DNA of 37,488 bases from Lachnospiraceae bacterium (lineage in GTDB: Bacteria > Bacillota > Clostridia > Lachnospirales > Lachnospiraceae), in the NCBI GenBank assembly GCA_024696945.1, contig JAILGF010000198.1, forward strand, positions 1 through 37,488, given 5' to 3'. A program made the position numbers and the translations under genes. The notes under the pieces were generated by a model. The model was given only the letters and a program-made list of their open reading frames with translations, searched no databases and was not told where the DNA came from. Of this stretch, positions 26,267-32,687 are shown piece after piece; the stretch's first letter is position 1, and every line of letters starts with the position of its first letter.

Positions 26267-26556
26267 TGGCAAATATTAATATAAATCTGACCGAAGTTAG
26301 AAAACAATCAAGATTGTTAAAGGAAGCTTCCTCGCAGCTTATTAACGGAACGGTAAAGCCGATAGAGGATGCTGACAAGAACATGGGAGCTGCCTGGTCG
26401 GGCAATGCTTCCAAGACGTTTACAAAATACATGGAGGAACTTAATGCCGCATTAAAATCAAATGCGGATGACATTAGCAAACTGAGCGTTTTCTTGGCAA
26501 ATGCCTGCAATTCCATAGAGAAGGCGGACAGGGAAGCCAAGGCTAAAATAAAGTAG
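26266..26556 (+). CDS. WXG100 protein 3
   Basis: The 96-residue helical protein has a proper WXG turn (W44-S-G in AAWSGNASKTF). No YxxxD/E is seen near its end. Its start codon overlaps the stop of the previous gene (TGATGG), which suggests translational coupling and a WXG/YxxxE pair with protein 2. Confidence 0.87.
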   Translation: MANININLTEVRKQSRLLKEASSQLINGTVKPIEDADKNMGAAWSGNASKTFTKYMEELNAALKSNADDISKLSVFLANACNSIEKADREAKAKIK

Positions 26557-26603
26557 AAATTTAATGTGATGTTTTATAAAATTATCTTACAGGAGGAACA
26601 AAA

Positions 26604-26906
26604 ATGGCAACACAACAGGTAAATGCGGCTAAATTGAAGAAGGCCGGAAATGAACTCTCAGCTCTTTCAACAAAGATCAAGGCAGAGGTTAACAAGCTTG
26701 ATGACAATATGCAGAAGGTATCCGCTATATGGAGCAGTGATGCAAGCGCAGCATATCTAAAGCAGTACAATGCAGATAAATCAAATTTTAGCGAGCTTGT
26801 AAAAATCATGAAGGAAATGGGCGATACCTTAACCCAATTCTCGTCAAAATATCAGGCAGCAGACAACAAAGCAAGCGATCTCGTACATAAATATCTTAAG
26901 AAATAA
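26604..26906 (+). CDS. WXG100-like protein 4
   Basis: The 100-residue helical protein has W43 in AIWSSDASAAYL and the secretion motif YxxxD (Y83-D87 in KYQAADNK). A good AGGAGG ribosome site lies upstream. Both signals are in one chain, so it may act as a homodimer like EsxA. Confidence 0.88.
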   Translation: MATQQVNAAKLKKAGNELSALSTKIKAEVNKLDDNMQKVSAIWSSDASAAYLKQYNADKSNFSELVKIMKEMGDTLTQFSSKYQAADNKASDLVHKYLKK

Positions 26907-26923
26907 TAAGGGGGACAAATAAA

Positions 26924-27238
26924 ATGGCTGGAGAACAGATCAAGGTCGATACCAAACAATTAAAGACATATTCAAATGAAATCAAGACTGCATACAAGAA
27001 CATGCTTGCCTATCTGGCACAGAGCCAGCAGGAAGTTAAAAATTTAAAATCTACATGGACAGGTGCGGCTGCAAATGAGTTTTATGCAAGATACGAGGCT
27101 ATCCGTGTTAAGTGTGATGAAGTTATGACGGTTGTAAACAACTATTCGTTAACTCTTTCGGAGTCTGCAGACGTTTACAACACCAACGAGCAGAAGGTTA
27201 CGGACAGTGCAAATAAGCTGAAGATCAAGTTAAAATAA
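26924..27238 (+). CDS. WXG100 protein 5
   Basis: The 104-residue helical protein has a WXG turn (W45-T-G in STWTGAAANEF) and the secretion motif YxxxE (Y85-E89 in VYNTNEQK). It is 17 bp after protein 4 and follows GGGGG. It has the most canonical features of the five and is the best EsxA-like candidate. Confidence 0.9.
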   Translation: MAGEQIKVDTKQLKTYSNEIKTAYKNMLAYLAQSQQEVKNLKSTWTGAAANEFYARYEAIRVKCDEVMTVVNNYSLTLSESADVYNTNEQKVTDSANKLKIKLK

Positions 27239-27250
27239 CGGGAGGTGCTT

Positions 27251-28252
27251 ATGGCATCCATGATGGTAACGGTGGATGAGCTGAGGTTCAAAAAGACCAT
27301 ATACTCTAAAGCCGCAAAGAATTTAAGAGAGGTTGTAGTGGTTGTAAAAAAAGCTTCGACTTCATTAGGCAACGACAGGATGTTCAACGAGGCAAGAGCA
27401 TCCTTGAAAAAGCTTTCCGAGAACCTCGAAAGACGTGCCAACGTATTGGAAGCACTTGCGGAGGCACTTGTTTATTCAACAGATACCTATAAAAGTGCTC
27501 AGACTCATTCCGTATCACAGATATCGGTGTATAAGGCACATAAAACTGACTTCTACGGAAAACCTGTGCATGTTTCCGGGGCAGCAGCATCAGGTGCAGC
27601 TGCAGCAGCGGGAGGAGTTGCTGCTTCAGCTGCTTCGGGATCTTCTTCCGGAGCATCACAGACAGTTGCATCCTCAGGGTCATCGGGTAGTGCCGGAAAT
27701 GTTTCTTCGGGAAGCAGCAGTTCTAACGTAACGATAAACAATAATTCCGCAAGCACAACTGCAGGATCCGGAACACAGGCACCTGAAGCCCAAAACGCTG
27801 CAGTGCAAACTGCTTCATCGGCTCCGGCGGAGGCTGCTAATATTAATTATTCTGAGGATAATTCTACTATTAATATTACGAACAATACTGTGATCAACAA
27901 TATCACCGAAAATGTATACGTAAACGAAGTTGCAGCCGAGGTACCGGAAACCGCCGCAGAGACGATTACGGCAGCAGAAACCGCAGCTGTATCTGCACCT
28001 GCTCCGTCCGGAGTATCGGGAGCTGCAGAGAGCAGCGGGGTAAGCGGTGCAGTCATGTTTGGTGCGGGAGTTGCGGCAGCGGCAGCAGCAGGTGCGGCAG
28101 CCTTCGGAACCTCCAAGATATTAAAGAAAAGAGAAGAGAACAATTCGATCGATCATCAGATAGAGGAAGCAAGAAAAAAGCTTCAGGCTATTGAAAATGA
28201 GCAGAATGAATTAAAAACTTCATTATCTGAAACGGAGGAAGCTGACCAATGA
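27251..28252 (+). CDS. WXG-like N-domain, Ser/Ala/Asn linker, membrane helix and coiled-coil tail
   Basis: I chose ATG 27251, five bases after GGGAGG. Residues 1-95 are helical and WXG100-like in length and charge but have no Trp turn. Residues about 105-270 are low complexity (Ser, Ala, Gly, Asn, Thr, with stretches such as NITNNTVINNITENV). A Gly/Ala-rich hydrophobic segment with glycine-zipper spacing follows (VSGAVMFGAGVAAAAAAGAAAF), and a charged coiled coil of about 55 residues ends the protein. No known family is recognised. The layout suggests a membrane-tethered WXG-domain protein, perhaps a dedicated machine component rather than a released substrate. Its stop overlaps the next start (ATGA). 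Confidence 0.78.
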   Translation: MASMMVTVDELRFKKTIYSKAAKNLREVVVVVKKASTSLGNDRMFNEARASLKKLSENLERRANVLEALAEALVYSTDTYKSAQTHSVSQISVYKAHKTDFYGKPVHVSGAAASGAAAAAGGVAASAASGSSSGASQTVASSGSSGSAGNVSSGSSSSNVTINNNSASTTAGSGTQAPEAQNAAVQTASSAPAEAANINYSEDNSTINITNNTVINNITENVYVNEVAAEVPETAAETITAAETAAVSAPAPSGVSGAAESSGVSGAVMFGAGVAAAAAAGAAAFGTSKILKKREENNSIDHQIEEARKKLQAIENEQNELKTSLSETEEADQ

Positions 28253-28947
28253 AAAAAATCTTGATATTATTTATGCTGGTTATTACCTTATCGATAATCA
28301 CGGCATGCGGCAAAGATGAAGGGATCAAAGAAATAAACATTGTCGATGCGCCGGTAAAGAATACCGATGTGGATGACATCTATGATGATTCCGATTTCGA
28401 TGACCTTTATCAGGATGATTATGATCAAGATGATTATGATCAGGAGTATGATGGATCAGATGACTATGACATAGGCGATGAAGATTATGATGATTCAGGA
28501 TATGTTGGTTCCGAACCTGATGATTTTGATCTGGATTATGATGAGAATGGCCGCATAAACTGGCTGCAATATAACGGACATACTTATAGATACTTTGATG
28601 AGGATATAACCTGGACCGAAGCAAGAGAAAGATGCATAGATGAAGGAGGCCATCTTGTAACCCTTACAGATGAGGATGAAGCAGATCTCATATATGAATA
28701 TTTCTATGACAGAAAAGCCTGGATCGGAGCATATAAATTCGGGGATGTCTGGTATTGGGTAACTCATGAGGATTGGGGATATACCGATTGGGATTACGGA
28801 GAGCCCAGCAATTCCAAAGGAGCTGAGTGGTGTGTTCATCTCTGGACCGATATGAGATGGAACGATCTTAGTGATGAGGATGTGAAAAATATTGTTGAGG
28901 GCTTTATCTGTGAATATGATGAGTATGTAGATCATGGAGATTATTGA
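28249..28947 (+). CDS. Lipoprotein with C-type-lectin-like domain
   Basis: A lipoprotein signal peptide ends in ITAC (Cys20). After the INIVDAP motif comes a very acidic Asp/Tyr linker (residues 38-95). Residues about 108-222 fit the C-type lectin fold: HTYRYF, WTEARERCIDEGGHLVTLTDEDE, WIGA, GEPSN, and MRWNDLS with the WND calcium motif, with a Cys near the end of the fold. The EPN sugar-site motif is EPSN here. Such a domain on the surface could bind glycans or peptidoglycan-linked sugars. It is translationally coupled to the preceding membrane protein, so it seems to be the last gene of the T7SS operon. Confidence 0.83.
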   Translation: MKKILILFMLVITLSIITACGKDEGIKEINIVDAPVKNTDVDDIYDDSDFDDLYQDDYDQDDYDQEYDGSDDYDIGDEDYDDSGYVGSEPDDFDLDYDENGRINWLQYNGHTYRYFDEDITWTEARERCIDEGGHLVTLTDEDEADLIYEYFYDRKAWIGAYKFGDVWYWVTHEDWGYTDWDYGEPSNSKGAEWCVHLWTDMRWNDLSDEDVKNIVEGFICEYDEYVDHGDY

Positions 28948-28965
28948 TCTATGAAAATCTAAGAA

Positions 28966-29009
28966 CTAACTTTTGGTGACTATTCTTTTCTTAATGCTTG
29001 TTGTATCAT
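28966..29009 (+). promoter_or_regulatory. Conserved box plus -10, Thr/Glu-repeat lipoprotein promoter
   Basis: CTAACTTTTGGTGAC (28966-28980) is followed after exactly 23 bp by TATCAT (29004-29009). The box is identical to those at 19505 and 32609. Confidence 0.75.
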
Positions 29010-29034
29010 AGTCTTGCATTAAAAAAGAATAGTC
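28978..29034. repeat. 19-bp inverted repeat around the -10 of the lipoprotein promoter
   Basis: The left arm 28978-28997 and the right arm 29016-29034 are inverse copies, with one extra C in the left arm and an 18-bp loop. The left arm begins in the GAC of the regulatory box and the loop holds TATCAT. It may act as a terminator for the upstream operon (ATTTTA follows), or as a control structure for the promoter. Confidence 0.65.
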
Positions 29035-29049
29035 ATTTTACGGAGGAAA

Positions 29050-30057
29050 ATGAAAATAATGAAAAAGTTAGCGGCAGTATTACTTGTTATTGTGATGGTT
29101 TTTTCTCTTGCTGCATGCGGCAAGAATGAAGAACCGTCATCGAACACCGTTAATGTGGTCACTAAGACAGCAGAAACGACATCTGCTCCCGAGGTTACAA
29201 AGGAAGCTGAGGTAACAAAGGCTCCCGAAATCACAAAGGAAGCTGAAGTAACTAAGGCTCCCGAAACCACAAAGGAACCTGAGGTTACAAATTCTGTCGA
29301 AACAACGCCCGAACCTACGGATGAACCGTATATTGATGAGTTTGAACGCCAAGGAAGTGTATTTGATGGAACGTGGAAGGCCGATGGCTGTACAGTACTC
29401 ATTTTCGGTGAAGGTGCAGCGGATATCATTTGTGCATGCTTTGAAGACACGGATCGTGAAACTTATGGAAGCTGGCATGAAATCTGGACATCCTATAATG
29501 AAGAAACCAGAGCGTTTGAAGGCATATTTGAAATATACTTCCATTTTGACGGTGATGAATTGGTAAGCGAAGAAATAGGGGGTACCTATACTTTCTACGT
29601 AAAGGGCGAAAATATGCGCTGGGCTGAAAAAGACTTAGGTTTTGTGTGGGTGTCCGATGAGCTTGAGAACCCTGTTATGGTTGATGATGCAAACCACGGA
29701 ATTATTGCCGACGAATCTAATCCCGGACACAGATTCTGCGGTACCTATGAGAGTGATGAGGCTGTTATGAGGGTAGAAGCTGAGGGTGATGGCATGTTTA
29801 TAAGAATATTCTTTAACGAGAATGAGTATGGCTTCTATGAATACTGGGTTGATTTCTCAGAGGAAGAGATGACCTTAAGATGCGATGAGATCAATCACAG
29901 AGGATATTATGCAATGACCGAAGAAGGACCTTATGAATGGGCAGACGAGCTTGATCCTACAGTATTCGTTATTGATGATTCCGGTGAGGTACCTCTTATA
30001 GGATGGCCTGAACGAGCAATGGATTTTGTTCAGACTTATGCTGATTATGGTTATTAA
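29050..30057 (+). CDS. Lipoprotein with TKxPE/TKEAE repeats and two beta-rich domains
   Basis: The signal peptide ends with lipobox LAAC (Cys23). Residues about 45-90 repeat EVTKAPE/EVTKEAE about six times, a wall-spanning Thr/Pro/Glu spacer. The rest forms two similar beta-rich units, starting near FDGTWKADG and FCGTYESDE. Each has alternating aromatic and acidic residues and runs to VWVSDELENPVMVDD and VFVIDDSGEVP. No known family is recognised. The start could be ATG 29050 or ATG 29059; GGAGG is at 29042-29046. It is the first gene behind the second box-driven promoter after the T7SS operon, and probably cotranscribed with the next gene. Confidence 0.8.
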   Translation: MKIMKKLAAVLLVIVMVFSLAACGKNEEPSSNTVNVVTKTAETTSAPEVTKEAEVTKAPEITKEAEVTKAPETTKEPEVTNSVETTPEPTDEPYIDEFERQGSVFDGTWKADGCTVLIFGEGAADIICACFEDTDRETYGSWHEIWTSYNEETRAFEGIFEIYFHFDGDELVSEEIGGTYTFYVKGENMRWAEKDLGFVWVSDELENPVMVDDANHGIIADESNPGHRFCGTYESDEAVMRVEAEGDGMFIRIFFNENEYGFYEYWVDFSEEEMTLRCDEINHRGYYAMTEEGPYEWADELDPTVFVIDDSGEVPLIGWPERAMDFVQTYADYGY

Positions 30058-30099
30058 GATAAACTTGTAGGTTGATAAAAAGGAAAGGGCGGAAATGAT

Positions 30100-31293
30100 A
30101 TGAAAAATAGTTTTATACGAAAAACAATTGTTTTGCTTTTGGTGACTGTATTCATTATAAGCTTATTGCCTGATCTTAAAAACGTTTCGGCAGCTTCAAA
30201 ACCTTCAAAGCCGAAGATTTCGGTATCCGTTTCGGATGACGGTTCCACAGTTACCCTGACTATCAAGAAAACAAAGCGTGCTGAGGGTTACGAGATCGCG
30301 GCAAAGGTTTCGGATGCTAAGGACTTTACGGAAATCGCTACGATAGATCTGGACGGCACGAAAAAGCGTACAATAACCGTTAACACTCTTCCGAGCGGGA
30401 TATATTCAATAAAGGTAAGGGCCTATGCCGTTGATAACGGGAAAAAGGTTTACAGCAAGTACAGCAAGACAAAAAAGGTAACGGTCATAAATGAATTCAA
30501 TCCCGAACTTTTAGGAATTTCCCAGGGTGATATCGTTACATTCGGTGCTTATGAGCAGGATGACAACAAAAAGAACGGTAAGGAACCCATAGAGTGGATA
30601 GTTCTTTCAAATGATGGCGGTAAACTTTTTATGGTGAGTGTTTATGCACTTGAACGCGGTATTGTCGATGATGACAAGGGTTCTTATGATGGATCCTGGA
30701 AGAACAGCGATATCAGAAAGCATCTGAATGAAGAATTCTTAAAAGATGCATTTTCAGATACGGAGATAGCATTTATAGCCGATACCGAGCTTGAGGATTC
30801 CGATTGTACCGATAAGGTATTCCTGTTATCCTCTGATGAAGTAAAGAATAAGGATTACGGTTTTGAAAGCAAGAAGGACCGTTCATGTACACCTTCAGAC
30901 ACTGCTTTTGTTGACGGAGTATATGTATTTAATGATTATACCGAGCGCGGCGGCTATTATGTAGCAAATGACGATTGTTTAGCATGCTATTGGTGGCTTC
31001 GTACTTCAAAAAACGAAGAAGGCGGACACGCTTTTTATCTTGTGGAGGATAACGGTTCTATAGGCTATAATTACTGTTGGGGAGATGATTATTATACCGG
31101 CAGGGGCGATGAGGATGAAGACTTCTATATCGAGGATGGTGGATTTGGTATCCGTCCTGCAATCGTGGTTAACTTAAAGAGCGGTGTTCAGAACGTTCTG
31201 ACCAAAACCGAAAAGACCATGAAAGAAGAATGGGCCAATGCCGGTGAAAGTAATGACTGGGATGAAGACGACGATGACGATTATGATTGGTAA
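30100..31293 (+). CDS. Secreted protein with FN3-like and DUF6273-like domains
   Basis: The signal peptide (IVLLLVTVFIISLLPDL) ends near VSA-AS. Residues about 35-130 look like a fibronectin type III fold (KPKISVSVSDDGS, AEGYEIAAKVSD, YSIKVRAYA). Residues about 145-370 match the DUF6273 pattern as I remember it: FGAYEQDDNKK, IEWIVLSND, WKNSDIRKHLNEEFLKDAFS, WWLRTS and FGIRPAIVVNL. DUF6273 is common in secreted proteins of Lachnospiraceae and has no assigned activity. The C-terminus is a run of Asp/Glu. It lies 42 bp after the lipoprotein gene with no promoter between, and ends at a strong terminator. Confidence 0.8.
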   Translation: MKNSFIRKTIVLLLVTVFIISLLPDLKNVSAASKPSKPKISVSVSDDGSTVTLTIKKTKRAEGYEIAAKVSDAKDFTEIATIDLDGTKKRTITVNTLPSGIYSIKVRAYAVDNGKKVYSKYSKTKKVTVINEFNPELLGISQGDIVTFGAYEQDDNKKNGKEPIEWIVLSNDGGKLFMVSVYALERGIVDDDKGSYDGSWKNSDIRKHLNEEFLKDAFSDTEIAFIADTELEDSDCTDKVFLLSSDEVKNKDYGFESKKDRSCTPSDTAFVDGVYVFNDYTERGGYYVANDDCLACYWWLRTSKNEEGGHAFYLVEDNGSIGYNYCWGDDYYTGRGDEDEDFYIEDGGFGIRPAIVVNLKSGVQNVLTKTEKTMKEEWANAGESNDWDEDDDDDYDW

Positions 31294-31351
31294 TAAGATG
31301 TTGACGATAACAACGATTCCAAAACACTTTTTATAAAACCTTCCGAATATG

Positions 31352-31401
31352 ACAGGACGGTCCGTGGCTGATAAAACCATGAACCGTCCTGTTATTTTTT
31401 T
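31352..31401 (+). terminator. Strong intrinsic terminator after 31293
   Basis: ACAGGACGGT (31352-31361) pairs perfectly with ACCGTCCTGT (31383-31392) around an inner partly paired loop, followed by TATTTTTTT (31393-31401). It ends the lipoprotein/DUF6273 unit. Confidence 0.88.
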
Positions 31402-31412
31402 ATTTGTAATAG

Positions 31413-32516
31413 TTATTGAATATAATCATATGAGACATAGATCTGTCTGTAATGACCGTTGCCGTCATAGATCTCAACATGCTGTTGATAATTATAAGAA
31501 CCGAAATCCCAGGTATACTCGAGTGAACCGCTCCAATAATCTGTTTCGTATGAAGGATTGCCAAGATGTTGTACAGCAGCAGTGTATATTCCTCCGGGAT
31601 TATCGTCGGCGGCATCGCGATATACCATGACCAGCCTGCCATACTGGAACAGACAGGAATATGTTTCATCTCCGTCATTGGCGTAGGTCACTTCCATTTC
31701 GGGACCAAAGTATGGCCATTCTTCAATATCGGTAAATTCACAATAACTGATCTTACTCTTTAATTCACTGTATGTCAGACCGAACAGATCCGAATCAAAA
31801 TAGAAGAAACCGTTTTCGTCTTCTACATACATATAATAAACGACTTCCTCTTCTTGGGAATCGTCATAATTTAACGAAACATACTGTTGTCGGTAATGCC
31901 TTTCTCCGTTTCCGTAACGTTCGACATGCTGCTGATAATAACAGGTTGTGAGCTTCCACATATAATCTTTGGAGCCTGAATAATATTCGGATGTACTCAC
32001 TGGTTCACCAAAGTAAGATACAGCGGTTGAATACATCCGGCCGGGATCATCATCGGCAGCGTCCCAATATGCCAGGACAAGTTTATTGTTCTGGAAAAGA
32101 CATGTGTAGGTTTCTTTTCCGTCATTAACATAGACAACCTCCATGTCATGACCGAACCATGGCCATTCCTCAGGCTCGGTAAGTTCTAAGTGGCTCAGCC
32201 TGCTTTGGAAAACCATATATGATACATCGAACAGGTCCGTATCCATATTGAAGAAGCCGGTTTCGGGATGGACAGAGAAATATTTTTTCACGGTATCGTC
32301 TTCTGTAGGAGCGCCTTCTATCGGCTCATCTTCATTTGGATCTGCTTCTGTCGGATTACCTTCTAAATGGTCATCATCAGGATTGTTTTTCGTGCCGTTA
32401 TCTGAAGGACCATCAACGATATTTATATCGAGTTTTCCGCCGGAATCTGAAGAATTGCATGAACATAGGGATATTATTAATATAACGGTAAAAAATATAA
32501 AAAGATTTTTTTTCAT
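31413..32516 (-). CDS. Lipoprotein with two tandem ~130-residue repeats
   Basis: The signal peptide ends LCSC (Cys20). An acidic Glu/Pro/Asp linker follows an INIVDGP motif that is also present just after the lipid Cys of the lectin-like lipoprotein at 28249. Two related units then follow, beginning GFFNMDTDLFDVSYMVFQ and GFFYFDSDLFGLTYSELK. They share EEWPxFGxxMEVxYxNDGxETYxCLFQ, DAADDxPG, and end with YYQQHVE/NYQQHVE...HYRQ. No known family is recognised. It is transcribed from its own sigma-A promoter, divergent to the LRR/Ig gene, and the box at 32609 lies in the shared spacer. Confidence 0.8.
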   Translation of the reverse strand: MKKNLFIFFTVILIISLCSCNSSDSGGKLDINIVDGPSDNGTKNNPDDDHLEGNPTEADPNEDEPIEGAPTEDDTVKKYFSVHPETGFFNMDTDLFDVSYMVFQSRLSHLELTEPEEWPWFGHDMEVVYVNDGKETYTCLFQNNKLVLAYWDAADDDPGRMYSTAVSYFGEPVSTSEYYSGSKDYMWKLTTCYYQQHVERYGNGERHYRQQYVSLNYDDSQEEEVVYYMYVEDENGFFYFDSDLFGLTYSELKSKISYCEFTDIEEWPYFGPEMEVTYANDGDETYSCLFQYGRLVMVYRDAADDNPGGIYTAAVQHLGNPSYETDYWSGSLEYTWDFGSYNYQQHVEIYDGNGHYRQIYVSYDYIQ

Positions 32517-32565
32517 ATACTTCTCCGGAAAGTCTTAATGTTGTAGAAAAATTCTCAATGTTTGT

Positions 32566-32594
32566 ATTATAAAACAAAATCAGTAAATAATCAA
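32566..32594 (-). promoter_or_regulatory. Sigma-A promoter of the two-repeat lipoprotein
   Basis: On the minus strand TTGATT (32594-32589) is followed after 17 bp by TATAAT (32571-32566). The plus-strand box at 32609-32623 is 14 bp upstream of this -35. Confidence 0.75.
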
Positions 32595-32608
32595 TAATTT
32601 TTAATCAA

Positions 32609-32652
32609 CTAACTTTTGGTGACTTTTTTTATTCTGAAAAATGTGTTACGAT
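32609..32652 (+). promoter_or_regulatory. Conserved box plus -10, LRR/Ig protein promoter
   Basis: CTAACTTTTGGTGAC (32609-32623) is followed after exactly 23 bp by TACGAT (32647-32652). The ribosome site AAGGAGG and ATG 32688 follow shortly. Confidence 0.73.
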
Positions 32653-32687
32653 ATAAAAGTAGAGAATAATTAAGGAGGATCAGTATT

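Noticed and set aside
25782-26540. Minus-strand open frame of 252 codons across the WXG100 genes
   Set aside because: It is the mirror of genuine helical WXG100 genes with good ribosome sites; its translation is low-complexity and has no family features or start signal.
30136-30146. TTTTGGTGAC inside the start of the DUF6273-like gene
   Set aside because: It lacks the full box, lies in the signal peptide coding region and has no -10-like hexamer 23 bp downstream.
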